The notes: generated by a model from the letters alone, not told the origin. Positions 40,188 through 51,952 are shown, numbered from the stretch's first letter. The stretch is DNA of 64,000 nucleotides from Siphlonurus alternatus (GCA_949825025.1 OX463781.1:24071047-24135046); one strand, 5' to 3'. Numbers and translations: made by a program.

Positions 40188-40329
40188 TTATAAATTGTAT
40201 TGTATATTGTCTTTAACTGTATTATATTTATTTTTTTTTTATGTAATTGTGTTATTGTGTATTTGTTTGACTTGTTCTAAACATACATGTATGTCACAGA
40301 ACTTAATAAAAAATCTGAAATCTGAAATC
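39393..40329 (+). mobile_element. 5'-truncated non-LTR retrotransposon with 3' tandem tail
   Basis: It comprises the reverse transcriptase fragment, a 3'UTR of about 120 bp, AATAAA at 40305-40310, and a terminal tandem tail of the heptamer AATCTGA (about 2.5 copies, 40311-40328). A short microsatellite-like 3' tail in place of poly(A) is typical of CR1- and RTE-like LINEs. The left boundary near 39390 abuts AT-rich DNA containing repeated CACTAACTC words. Confidence 0.75.
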
Positions 40330-40360
40330 ATGTATTTTGTCCTGCACTGACATGCGCTCA

Positions 40361-40473
<113 letters not shown>

Positions 40474-41009
40474 CCGTTTCATAGAGCGAAATAATGAGCG
40501 ACACAAAAATTAATGCTTTAAAAAAAATAAGTACTATATATAGATTAAAATTACAATGTGTTCCTAATACTGTTAATTGTTGCTTTTTCACAGTAACCGA
40601 GCAAATAAAATGATAACTAAAGCAAGGAAAGGTATATTCATATATAAATATATTAAAATTAGTAACTATTCATTAGAGAGGGTGTGTCTAAAATAATATT
40701 ATACTGTATTATATTTCTGCTATGGTTTTCATAATATGCTAAAAAATTTAAATATTATTATGACAAATATTACGTATAATTAATATTAATTTAAATTTAT
40801 ATAATATATATATATATTTTACTTAACTATATAAAAAAATTATTTCTAAAAATATAAAATTATTTTCCTTTATTTTTTCTCTCTCTTTCCTTCTCCAGTC
40901 TCTATATCTTTTCATATCAGTATAAAAAACATATTTCCCTCTTCTTTTTATATTCTTGTATTTGATTAGTCATATTTTTTCCCTCAAGTTTGAATAACTC
41001 AAAACTCGT

Positions 41010-41260
41010 CTCGCGTGCGGTTGCTGTGCGGCGGCAGATTCATTGCAGTGCCATGTGACAGTGCTTGATGGGGCTAATTTCTCTGCTGCGAGCGCGAGAA
41101 AGCAGCGGGGAGAGGGGAGGGAAACATCACAAAACGATGACGGATGCATCTGGCCGTGTGATAAATCCCCACAGCATCCCTTCTCTGGAGCAACAAGCAA
41201 GCATCTACTCTCTCTATCTCTGCACCACCGCTGCTGTATTATACGGCCCATCAAGTAGCA
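41010..41260. other. GC-rich island
   Basis: CTCGTCTCGCGTGCGGTTGC and GCTGCGAGCGCGAG mark CpG content. Overlapping frames on both strands, no known protein. Candidate regulatory or UTR sequence. Confidence 0.3.
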
Positions 41261-41444
41261 CATCAATGTTTATGGCACCCTCAACTCTTATACTGTACAT
41301 GCTAACGTTGCTGAATGTTCAATAAATAGCAAAATTACAACTTTGTATGGCAAAGTGAATTTTGTTTTTTATCATTATTCCCTTTTTTTACATACAATGT
41401 AAGCCATTACGAAGCATTTAAATTATATTTTCAGTATTGTTTTT

Positions 41445-41446
<2 letters not shown>

Positions 41447-41481
<35 letters not shown>
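41447..41481. repeat. (TA)n microsatellite
   Basis: About 17 TA units. Confidence 0.95.
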
Positions 41482-41484
<3 letters not shown>

Positions 41485-41652
41485 CTAATACAATTAATGC
41501 TCAAATTTTCATTTATAAAATGTAGACACTGTGCCTTTTTTTTATACAAAAATTGAACTTTTTCAAATCAAAATAATGAGAGATGAAAAACCGCAAGTTT
41601 TCTTTTACTCTCTTTCATTAAAATGTTAGAGAAATATAATTATATAATTACA

Positions 41653-41682
41653 TACACCAACTAATGTTGTATAATATCACAT
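41653..41682. repeat. 30-bp exact duplicate, copy 2
   Basis: Identical to 38765-38794, same orientation, 2.9 kb downstream. Confidence 0.85.
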
Positions 41683-41858
41683 ATTATATCACATATATTA
41701 TTACAATGTATAATATAACTAACCATTTTAAGTTTGTCACACAGTTAAAAGGTGCTAATATTAATATACAATTTTTACAATTTTACATTTTGTAAAAATT
41801 CCTACTGTATAATTAATATATCGTTTTACTAAAAATAATAATAAAAATAAGAGACATA

Positions 41859-42184
41859 ATGGAGTATCAACATCATTTTTTTTATTGCAGAAATGGATAG
41901 AGGGTGCAAAGTTATGCTATCCTAATTTTTTTTCAGATTTTTTACAGTCCTGGAAATATTTTAAAAAAATTATTTAAAATCCTTTTTGTGACGTTACGCG
42001 GCGGCAAGTCCTATCCTTTTATCCTTTTCTTAAAGAGAGACGCCGCGTGACGTCACAAAAAGGACTTTCAATAATTTTTAAAAATACTTTCAGGACTGTA
42101 AAAAATCTGAAAAAAATCAGGGTAGCACAACTTTGCACTCTCTATCCATTTGTGCAATAAAAAAAAATGTGGTTGATACTCCAT
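41859..42184. mobile_element. Palindromic MITE, family D, copy 2
   Basis: Ends ATGGAGTATCAAC and inverse; the body is the same as the 34.8 kb copy, including the GCGGCGGCAAGTCCTAT centre. Only the right-hand TGACGTCA is intact (42048-42055). Confidence 0.8.
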
Positions 42185-43061
42185 TTGCAAGAAATAATAA
42201 AGTAAAATATATTATGTTTGATTCGAATTCATAAAGGTACATTTTAAAATTTATTTAGAATTTAATTTACAATAGAATTAAAATGTCAACTCTGTAGAAA
42301 ACTAAATTTATCTTATTTTCTGAATGCAGACACCACATAAACCAGTTCCACGAATATAATATATATTATTATTCACAATCTATATTTTATTGCATGCATG
42401 CAATCTTAAACCTACCTTCTAAAGTATAAAATTGCATTGTACTGAATATTATTATTGATGAAATATTTGACATGAAAGTTATGTTGTTTTGTATTCTCTC
42501 TGTATATAACTATAAAGCTAAAGTAATATTGTTCACAGAGCAAACAAAATTATTCACACTAGGGTAATTTACATACTGTAATTGAATTGCTAAGATCATA
42601 TATGTTGGTGGTGTGTGTGTGTGAGGGGAGGGGGGGAATGATCAATCAGTTTACACTCGACGATTGATTGACATGACAAGCCGAGAGAAAGAGGGCTGCT
42701 GGCTGCTCAGCAAACTCTCAACAATGTTGCTCATTTCTCTAGGGACTCTATGTTTATCCATTTAATACAAGTACAATATAGCTTCACAAATACACATACA
42801 AAAACAAATAAGAAATATTCTTTCCTGCAAAGATTGATTGGAAAAATAAAACATAATATTTTATTTATATTGTAAGTTTAAAAAAAGGATTTGTATGCAA
42901 GAATGTTCAGAGTACATTTATTTTACTTATTTAAAAAAATATTATATAATATAATATATATGAGTTAGATTATAATATGAATTTCTTCTCATATCTATAT
43001 TTGTTGGCATCGTTTATATAGTTTAATCTTACAATTTACCATTACCATTATAATATATTAT

Positions 43062-43097
<36 letters not shown>

Positions 43098-43640
43098 TAT
43101 ATATATATTGTATATAAATATATGTATCACAAAATTTAGAGTTTCCGAGCTGCAATACATGAACTGCTCACATGAATAATTTACTTATCATCGCAATTAA
43201 TCCACATGCATTTGCTAGTGGATTTTTTATATATATAATAATATACATATAGAATGACATGAATATAAAAATCATAGAAAGAAATGTAATATATATTATA
43301 TTTCTATTAAATGAAATAAAATAATGAATAAATAAACTTTCTCAATTTTTTTTTTTTCATTTTGTAATAATTTTATTTGAATCCCACTTAATAAATATCA
43401 TGAATACAAAATATTTTTATAAAAATAAGAAGTATGTATTCTATATTTGAATTACTTCACAAAATTAAATTATGTATAACTTTTTTATCGTGGAAATATA
43501 TTTTGGATGTCGTTCTCGGTCTTTAAATATTTAAATGACAAATTATATCTAGTAATAATATTTTGTAAACAATATCTTTTAAATTAATTGGAAAACATGC
43601 AAGCTCATAATTTAATAATTAAAATTGACAATTTTATGAC
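42185..43640. other. AT-rich stretch
   Basis: No gene seen. Contains (TA)n at 43065-43094 and a G-rich island at 42600-42730 (GGTGGTGTGTGTGTG, GGGGAGGGGGGG). The CRE octamer TGACGTCA is at 43637-43644, at the edge of the next island. Confidence 0.5.
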
Positions 43641-43654
43641 GTCACTGCTTGTTC

Positions 43655-43846
43655 TTAGGAACACAAATCTACGCAGCAAGGTCTGCGGGTAGCAGGCTTG
43701 TTCAATCAACGGTCCATGCGAGCAGTAGCAGCAACACTACAGTACGTAACATAGGGGCGCGAAGTCTCCTTCACAAAGTTTCCAGCAAACTCCAAGGTTG
43801 TGGTCAGCACGAGGGAACCAAGGGGAACAAGGAGAAGAAGGGTTGA
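43655..43846 (+). other. Exon-like island, 3' coding end candidate
   Basis: An acceptor-like TTGTTCTTAG at 43660 precedes a frame GTQIYAARSAGSRLVQSTVH, then ASSSSNTTVRNIGARSLLHK, ending KGNKEKKG and TGA at 43844-43846. The residues are Ser/Arg-rich and resemble a targeting peptide or disordered tail. It is unrecognised and no partner exon was found. Confidence 0.25.
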
Positions 43847-43910
43847 ATGTAGTAGAAGCTACGAGCTGGAGTACTCAACTCATTAGAACAAACCCCCGAG
43901 AGCATTCAAG

Positions 43911-44069
<159 letters not shown>

Positions 44070-45655
44070 TCTGCTTTTACACATGCTTTTGCTTTTAAAC
44101 ACATTGTATAATAGTAACGTAGTCCTTGCTTGACCATCCATATTAATGATATTATAAACATTGTGTACACACACAACATCTTATCACAGAGTTCAAAACT
44201 TAAAACAATTGAGATTTTAGTACACTATTTGTTTATAACTTTCTACGAAAACACATGCCTATTATAAAGTTAAGAAAAATGCCGGATACCAAACTAAACT
44301 TTTTTATGGTACTTAATTCTTCGAATCTTCGAAGTAATGATTTAATTAATTTCTATAACAATTTGACAGTGACACAGCGAGTTTCTTAATTTCACTATAT
44401 AACTGCATTATATAGGAAGTCATAACATAATATATATCACAATAATAGTGAAATGTATATTTTATTAATGTATAATATAGTACTTATTTATAGTTTACAT
44501 ACATAAATATTTAAAAATAAAAACATGAAAAAAAAATGTTTTTTTCTAAAACGGGTGTATATACAGTATAGTCTTTCAAGCCTTAATTAGGTTACAGCTG
44601 GAAAATTGCAAAAAAAAAAAAAAAAATCCACTTCCAGTTGCTAATAGCCTGCAATTCGAAGAAACAAGTAGAATTCACGTACCGTGAATTTCCAAACGTA
44701 ATATAATATTCGAAAGCATACTATATAATATATATAATTTATATTTAAATATTTATTATATTTTTATTTTTTATCTTATTATAATTTAGGTTCAGATAAT
44801 ATATAGAATCTATAACTGAAATATCGAAATTAAGTTAAGAATTTAAGGTTTCATATTTATATAGATCGATGTGGTCTTTTTGGAGGTAGTATTAAGATTT
44901 AAAGAAGCGGAATTAAGACATATTGGATTTTTTTTTTCTTTTTTTGCCATTCCATTTTCTTTGATACAAAATACCACGGCATTCTATTGTAAACTTTCTT
45001 TCAACTCCAGCCGCAGTGAGCGATATGCGATGGAGCAGAATAATCACAATGCATGATAAGTCCTTTTTCTTACTTTTTTTTTCCCCAGACAGTGTGCCTA
45101 TAAGAAACAAAAGGAATATTTTGTGGAAGCATATACCATCTTTTGTCTCAAGCAATGATTTTTTTCCCACAGATAATATAATCATGTTGTTCATGTTTAA
45201 ACTGTTTACTGTGATTTTTTTTTAATTAATATCCAATACAAAGAAATTTTGTCAAAGTAATTACTTGTTTCTTAAACATAAATATTGATATAAAATCTAT
45301 AGTAAAATAATGTAAATAATAATGATATATATATTTACAATATTGCAGAACATTTCTTTGTAAATTTTAATCTACAACAACAAATCAAATAATTTTCAAT
45401 AAACATTATTTATACACAACTTTGATGTTATCTTATACAAGTTGTTTAAAACAAAAAGAAATATTTCATCAATAATTGTTTTGACTAGACTCAACGGGAA
45501 ACCTTATATATAACGGTTATACTTTGTTGTATTATCATTGTAATTTCTGGGATGCATACAGCAGGTTCAATGTACAGTATATGCAAGGTTGCATATGGCT
45601 TTATGTATGCACGATGGTGATGGTGGCAAGAAGCATATTATCCTTATTATTAAAC
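44070..45655. other. AT-rich stretch
   Basis: No gene supported. Overlapping frames at 44870-45230 on both strands are short and unrecognised. Homopolymer runs are frequent. Confidence 0.55.
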
Positions 45656-45659
45656 ATCA

Positions 45660-46285
45660 CTTTCGGGACCCCAAAATTAACCAGCGTTTTCCTATGCTGG
45701 GACGCACTTCCTTTGGGCGAGCGTCTGGGTTCGTCGGAACCCAACGAAACTTTTCCTGGGGGTTCCCGGGGGTGGCCGCCGTAACCAGGAAAATAATAAA
45801 AAATCCACGTCCGGGGGGGGGGGACTGGGGGTGATTTTTTTTATCTAGATTTTTGGGGTTTTTCGGCCTCCGAGCTCTTCCGGTGCCCTGCGCTGGCCTT
45901 AATTGGCCGGTGGAGGTCTTTGCCCGGTGAACTTTTGTTGCTGCCGAGTCGTGTTCGGTTCCGGACACCGGACACCGTTTCAGCAGCGCACGCCGCCCGT
46001 GAGGTTACGTTTGGAAATTTGGGCTCTTCGGTGTCGTGTGGTCTGTGTTTCGAATCACCGTGTGTTCGAGTGTTGGTGCGTGGTGTGTTGTCGTGGCCGT
46101 GTAGTGAGGACGTCATGCTATTGCGACGTATTACGTGTCACTTTGATGTGTCACGGCCCTCTATCATGCACTTTGAATCACAAATGTGGACATCGTGGAC
46201 ACAGGGTGACCTTGTGCCGCGTGACTCCACGGCTAGGGGATCTCCTCCCTGAGTTCACCTTTTCGTTGGTTTCGATTTGTGTTTT
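45660..46285. other. Large CpG-rich island, 0.6 kb
   Basis: The longest GC-rich block in the window, starting sharply at CTTTCGGGACCCC and ending near GAGTTCACC. It contains G9-10 and C-rich runs, CCGGACACCGGACACCG (tandem octamer CCGGACAC) and many CpG. Frames of 81-128 codons exist in several frames and both strands, which is expected in GC-rich DNA; none is recognised. It could be a CpG promoter, a transposon 5'UTR or inserted foreign sequence. Confidence 0.4.
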
Positions 46286-46559
46286 CTGATACGTAAACAT
46301 GCAACACACAACGTACTAGTGCTACTTTTTCCATTTTTTATACATACAGTGTTTCCTGCCATTGGAAAGTTTATGGTTACCAACTTCAACAGCTTCTTTG
46401 TCGTTCAACTTTGAATGTTGGTGGAAAAAGGCAAGTCTACCATTGGTAGAAAGAGTTCTGCTAACTGGGATTGGCTGAAGCTTTTGCATATCGTCAATGC
46501 TTTGAAATTATTATAATTTATTAACTTTTTTTGTGTGACTGCTGCCATCCCATTGGCTG

Positions 46560-46800
46560 CTTCTGTTTAGAGGCAACATTGCAAAAGGGGATCTGACTGC
46601 TCAGTGCAGTGATGTGAAATTCGCGCGAAGATTGGTCCGCGAAAATGCGCATGCGAATATCCGCGCAAGTGCGCGCATATGTGCGTAAGATAGTTTCAAG
46701 ATGGTGGCCGCCCGCAAATGGAATCACGTGAGCACAGATATTGTAGACATTCAGAAGTTCGATATTTTTCCCATAGATGGAGATGCCATATGGTAGCACA
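46560..46800 (+). promoter_or_regulatory. CpG island with YY1-like site and 31-codon frame
   Basis: GTCCGCGAAAATGCGCATGC and CCGCGCAAGTGCGCGCATAT precede CAAGATGGTGGCCGCC, close to the YY1/initiator-type AAGATGGCGGC. The ATG inside it (46701) opens MVAARKWNHVSTDIVDIQKF, ending DGDAIW and TAG at 46794-46796. This may be a short upstream frame at a TATA-less transcription start. Confidence 0.3.
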
Positions 46801-46829
46801 TTCCAAGCAAACTACTTTCAGGTGTGACT

Positions 46830-47210
46830 TATTAATTAATATAACTTTGTATAAAATTAATTATTATCGTAAATAATGCACGGATTTACTCCCAATTAGT
46901 TCTAGGGGGGTTATAAAATTAAGGTGCAAGTAATGCGGGTTGCATACTTTCAGGGGCATGTAGGTTGTGGTTGCATACTTTCAGGGGAAGTATGGTTGGG
47001 TTGCATACTTCCAGGGGCATGTAAGTGAAGGTTGCCTACCTTTAGGGGTAACTTATAATAACTGTATATAAAAACGAATATTTTCGTAAATAATGCTCGG
47101 ATCATCTCCCAATTAGGTCTAGGGGGGGTTATCAAATTAAGGTGTAATTAATGCGGGTTGCATACTTTCAGGGGCATGTAGGTTGTGGTTGCCTACTTTC
47201 AGGGGCAATT
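46830..47210 (+). repeat. Minisatellite inside a tandem duplication
   Basis: GGTTGCATACTTTCAGGGGC recurs with variation at least six times in units of about 30 bp. A longer unit of about 220 bp is duplicated, from TCGTAAATAATGC and TCCCAATTAG through to the minisatellite. Confidence 0.75.
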
Positions 47211-47359
47211 TGCGTTCGGTACATCATAGCATTACGAGGTTTAATTACAACTGGCCACCTCTTTGTGTTGAAGATGGGCAGTGTCCGGAGTAAGCCCATT
47301 GCCTTGCTCGCTCGAACACGACCGGACGCTAAGAAAATAATTAACTCGAATCTCCCCAA

Positions 47360-47577
47360 ACTCCTTAAAAAAATTATTAAATAAAATAAAATAAATAATA
47401 ATAAAATAGTAGGGGCCTAACAACTGCGTCTGACTCCTTAAAAAATTATTAAATAAAATAAAATAAATAATAATAAAATAATAGGGGCCTAACAACTGCG
47501 TCTAACTCCTTAAAAAAATTATTAAATAAAATAAAATAAATAATAATAAAATAGTAGGGGTTTAACAACTGCGTCTG
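47360..47577 (+). repeat. Tandem repeat, three units of 72-73 bp
   Basis: Units at 47360-47432, 47433-47504 and 47505-47577. Each holds ACTCCTTAAAAAAATTATTA, an A/T-rich AAATAAAATA run and AGGGGCCTAACAACTGCGTC. Near identity implies a recent expansion. Confidence 0.9.
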
Positions 47578-47599
47578 AGTCGTTATCTGAGCCTGTTCA

Positions 47600-47820
47600 T
47601 CTTCGCTAATTTAGAACACTATAATATCTGTCAACATATGGCTGAGAGATTTTTGGAAGTGCATCATTGCACTGGGTGGAAAGCAAGACGAATTTATCCC
47701 AGGGAGGGAGCGGCGTATTTTTATACTTGAAATGGTCACCCATCCAAGTATTAACCACGCTTGACGTAGCCTGACTTCAGTGATCTAACGAGAACCGGTC
47801 AATGCATAACGCCACGCTCC
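47600..47820 (-). mobile_element. 5S rRNA-derived SINE-like element, second copy
   Basis: On the minus strand the element starts near 47820 with GGAGCGTGGCGTTATGCATT, then GACCGGTTCTCGTTAGATCA, A-box GAAGTCAGGCTACG (47778-47765) and C-box TTAATACTTGGATGGGTGAC (47754-47735). It shares the same non-5S head type as the copy at 58.5 kb, but its body differs. It abuts a truncated family D MITE. The 3' boundary is uncertain. Confidence 0.65.
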
Positions 47821-48096
47821 ACATCTACTCTGAATTTTTTTAGATTTTTATGAGTCCTGCAACTATTTCTAAATAATTATTGAACGTTCTGTAATTTAAG
47901 TTGGCACCCCTGAATCGTTAATAAAAAGGGTAGGACAGAGACGCCTGTTGACGCCTCCAGAGGGCGTGGCAGCACATTTAATAATTATTTAAAAACAGTT
48001 CTGGGTTTCAAAAAAATCTAGAAAAAATCAGAGTAGCAAAATTTGGTACCTTCAATTCATTTCTGAAATAAAAAATTTTCATGTAGGTTGTCCATT
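47821..48096. mobile_element. Family D-related MITE, left end missing
   Basis: The right arm AAAAAATCAGAGTAGCAAAA then CATTTCTGAAATAAAAAA, ending GTTGTCCAT, matches family D. The left arm begins abruptly at CTGAATTTTTTTAGATTTTT, next to the 5S-derived element, so the left terminus was lost at that junction. Confidence 0.5.
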
Positions 48097-48958
48097 TTGC
48101 ATTAAAACACCGTTATGATATCACGTACTGAATACTTATATAGATGGCAACATATGATTGACAAAATTAATTAAAAGACTTGAAACCAAACGAGCGTAGG
48201 CGAGTTTACACCCCACCCCTAGTATTCTATATAACGTCGCGGCAGGCGGTCGTAGCTTCCTCCTTCTGACAAGTTAATCTCCGTCATTTCTCATGCGCGT
48301 CGCTGAGGAATCAATCTCCATGACACAAGCCAAGAGAAAAGCTTAGACTGTTATTATTTCTTGCCACTATGGTATCTATATCAAAATTAAAATAGAAATA
48401 TATATTTTAAAATTTATGATATGACAGAGAACTCATTTACATAAAAGTTTTGTTTAACTGCAGTTCTGAAAATTAATTGTGTTTTTAATTCATATTATAT
48501 GAATATATAATACTTAAAAGTTATCAATTATATTATTTATATTGTTATTTAAATAAGAATTAAAATTTAAATACACACCATTGCAGTTTTTCAGAAAACA
48601 GTTTTGACAGAGTATAATATATTTATTTATTTATGGAATATATTTTATGTAGTAAAAGGACTGATGTTGATTGAATTATCTGATTCCAATAATCGAGACT
48701 AATTTTATAATTCATTGCAATATTTTTAAATTTTGATTTCCTATTATTTTTTTTTCTCATAAGAAATTGGAAAATGAAGAAGAGAGCAGCTTGTCTCATA
48801 GGAATTAGAGTGGAAAAAGTACCTTTTAGATATTAAAATTGAAACCTTAGACCTTTCCCGCCCGCGGAAAAAAACGACCACATTGAACTAAAAAGTTAAA
48901 AAAAAAAATAAAATAAATAAATATTTTGATTATCCATATTTTATTTTATATATTTAAA

Positions 48959-48960
<2 letters not shown>

Positions 48961-49054
<94 letters not shown>
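48961..49054. repeat. (AT)n microsatellite, left flank of foldback element
   Basis: Uninterrupted AT dinucleotides over about 94 bp, ending at the left terminus of the iteron foldback element. With the similar tract at 50309 it may be one microsatellite split by the insertion. Confidence 0.95.
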
Positions 49055-49057
<3 letters not shown>

Positions 49058-49059
49058 AT

Positions 49060-50305
49060 GTTACCACCAAAAACCGAATTCGGGCAAAATCCGAAAAAAA
49101 TGAGCAAAACTAGTTTCGAGCATCAAGTTAAGCTCAAAACCCGAAATAATCGATTACTTCGGGTTTTGAGCTTAACTTGATGCTCAAAACTAGTTTTGCT
49201 TAAGTAGAAATGAGCAAAACCAGATGAAGACTTTTACATCGGCTTTTGTTCATTCCCATTTGAACAAAACTAGTTTTGCATATCAAGTTATGATCAAAAC
49301 CCAAATTAAGATTTTATTTCGGCTTTTGAGCAAAATTTGAGCAAAACTAGTTTTGCTCATTTTTCAAAGACAATTTATTTTTTATTTTGTGGCAGCTGTT
49401 CTTTATTTCTTATTTTCTTCGGAATAATATATTTATTTTTTCTTTTTTGCTGTAGTTATTCAAATGATTATTTAATTTATTTTAATATAATATATATTAT
49501 TATTATGATATTAATTTTAAGATAATAGTCTGTGTGTGCTAGCTTACAGTAATTCATCTGCTTATGTCGTTACTTGTTTCTGCATGAGGCACGTACTGCT
49601 GTTAAATTGTGGCACTTAATTGGAATTACATTTTACTTTATTCTTTAGACAGTTACAGGACCTAGACTGACACCCACAAAATTGTCACAAAGTGTACACT
49701 TATCAGCATTTCCAGCGTATAGGTTACACACTACGCAATCATTGTTTGTAGAAGTTGACGGAATCGGGCTATTCACCCTAGGGGATTCGCCATCTGATTC
49801 ACTAAGATTCATCAGTATTTTGATGAACTTTTGTGATGATATTTTCCAACTCCTCTTCTGTAACTGTATCTTGAGAGCTATGTCTGCAGGTAAAAAACTA
49901 TCTGTCAACCCGTTTCGTTGTGGGTGGCCAAAGAGGGCTTCATATATGGTAATTCCAATGAATTCCACTCAAGTTCAAAATAAAAAATAAATTGTCTTTG
50001 AAAAATGAGCAAAACTAGTTTTGCTCAAATTTTGCTCAAAAGCCGAAATAAAATCTTACTTCGGGTTTTGAGCTTAACTTGATGCTCAAAACTAGTTTTG
50101 CTCAAACGGAAACGCGCAAAACCCGATGTAAAAGTCTTCGTCGGGTTTTGCTCACTTCGATTTGAGCAAAACTAGTTTTGAGCATCAAGCTAAGCTCAAA
50201 ACCCGAAGTAATCGATTATTTCGGGTTTTGAGCTTAACTTGATGCTCAAAACTATTTTTGCTCATTTTTTTCGGCTTTTGCCCGAATTCGGTTTTTGGTG
50301 GTAAC

Positions 50306-50306
<1 letters not shown>
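49060..50306. mobile_element. Iteron-rich foldback transposon within (TA)n, carrying an integrase fragment
   Basis: Terminal inverted repeats of about 325 bp (49060-49386 and about 49977-50306) enclose about 590 bp. The ends read TTACCACCAAAAACCG then AATTCGGGCAAAA. Each arm is built from repeated dyads such as AGCAAAACTAGTTTTGCT and GGTTTTGAGCTTAACTTGAT, so each arm is itself palindromic. Both sides lie directly in long (TA)n tracts, suggesting microsatellite targeting. The cargo includes a minus-strand integrase-like frame. The same end sequence occurs in the element at 25.8 kb. The superfamily is not recognised. Confidence 0.7.
49645..49968 (-). pseudogene. Integrase-like C-terminal fragment (KRBA2/Ginger type) inside foldback element
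   Basis: A 107-codon frame with no ATG at its head (first codon GTG, stop directly upstream) reads YEALFGHPQRNGLTDSFLP, then a linker and a C-terminal zinc-like cluster CVVCNLYAGNADKCTLCDNF. The first block resembles the segment after the DDE catalytic core in integrases of the KRAB-A-domain-containing-2/SCAND3 and Ginger type (TPYEALFG, GL, SLP). The catalytic residues are missing. The stop is followed within a few bases by AATAAA (minus strand, 49642-49637), so this is the true 3' end of a transcription unit, captured with its poly(A) signal. It is probably non-functional, either a relic of the autonomous relative or a captured gene end. Confidence 0.6.
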
Positions 50307-50308
<2 letters not shown>

Positions 50309-50353
<45 letters not shown>

Positions 50354-50372
50354 CATATATATATATATATAT
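50309..50372. repeat. (AT)n microsatellite, right flank of foldback element
   Basis: AT dinucleotides with one ACATAC interruption, starting at the right terminus of the iteron foldback element. Confidence 0.95.
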
Positions 50373-51221
50373 TAATTAACTGGCGCATGTATAAAATGTA
50401 TGATACTATAACCCACGATCGCAGTCAGCAACAAAAATCATTGCATATTGTTGTTGTTCTATAGCATTAATAATTTTTATCTCTAGAATAATCTTTTACA
50501 CTCTATTACAAAAACAAATAAAATGTTTAAAAAGCTTCTATTTTTTTAAATGTAATATATAATAATATATTTGTATATCAACATGATTTAATGTTCTAAA
50601 TGTTCATCATATTCACGCAGGTACAATATATTTGAACGATATATTTTATCTTTTACCATCTATCAGAAGTAAATGTGCTATTACTATACATAATGGTCAC
50701 ATTCACAAGTTATATAATGGTCTAAACGTTATCTGTAGTAACGTGTTTGTTTCGCGTAGAATGGCGAGGTATAGTGACGAGCATTGAAGAGCAAGTCTAT
50801 TGACATTAAAGCCAGTTTGTTATGCATTGTATGCTTTGCTGTTGCAGGCCATTCCACCATACATAGGGATGTCTGAATTAACGACTATGTCATGCCATCA
50901 AGAAGACAAGCTCGTTTTTACGGCCTCAAATGTCTGACGTTTTGAATAAAGCTTAGCGCTTTAATTAAAGGGAATGAAATTAATGGTAGATTAGTAGCAG
51001 CTATAGGGAAGAGATAGAAAGTGTGCAGCCAACTGGAAGTAAGATTATTTTAATCAATTTATTTTTTGTATGATATTATATATTAGTATTGCCTTAAATG
51101 GTCATTTATTGTTGCATCGTATAATATATATTTCATAATCACAAACTTGAGATGCATCAAGTAATTAACAGCTATAGGTTTTAACGCTTTTTATAAGCAT
51201 GATGTGTGCATTTTATAAAGC

Positions 51222-51235
51222 ATATATATATATAT

Positions 51236-51300
<65 letters not shown>
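51222..51300. repeat. (TA)n microsatellite
   Basis: TA tract of about 79 bp with one GATA and two TTA interruptions. Confidence 0.95.
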
Positions 51301-51302
<2 letters not shown>

Positions 51303-51952
51303 TATATAATTTTAATAATTAAGGACACCGCGTGATGAAATGAAATGAAGTGAGCAATTATCTCATGTTTCTAACGTTTCGAATTGCTTGTTTTTTGTTG
51401 TTGTTGTTGTTGTTTTAGAGTTTCAGATTATATACATTATATTTTATGTTCATTTAAGATATTTCTATTGAAATGTTCAATACAGTGTAAAATTACAGCG
51501 TGTGCTCTTCAATCGTCTTATTTAATAATTTAATTGCATTTTTTTCTGAAGTTATATATATATATATATACTTAGTACTTACAATAACGAAATACAATAG
51601 GGTCCTAAAAAATTCAAAAACATGCAAAGGCTATATATTAACTTGAAGTGTAATTTTTAATTAAATTACAAATGAATTGAACGCATTTTAATTCAATTCA
51701 AAAAGGCCTAAACGCTTTATTTGAAATAACGAAAGAACTGTTCAGCCTGTGACGGTAGGCAATTTTTCTTGCAGCCGTGTAAAGCGGGTTGCAGTGCGCA
51801 AGTGAAATGCCATCGAGAGACCCGGATTCTATTGTACTGTGTTTTTTAATACAACTATCAACCTTTTTAAACTTAAACTGTAAAGCTTAATTGCTTTGAA
51901 TTTTAAATGATTCTTACTTAATATTTGTATATTATATATATATATATATTAT

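Noticed and set aside
45657..46289. Frames of 81-128 codons on both strands in the CpG block
   Set aside because: GC-rich DNA lacks stops; frames overlap in several phases with no known protein.
48926..49180. (IY)n frame continuing into the foldback element
   Set aside because: Translation of (TA)n running into the transposon arm.
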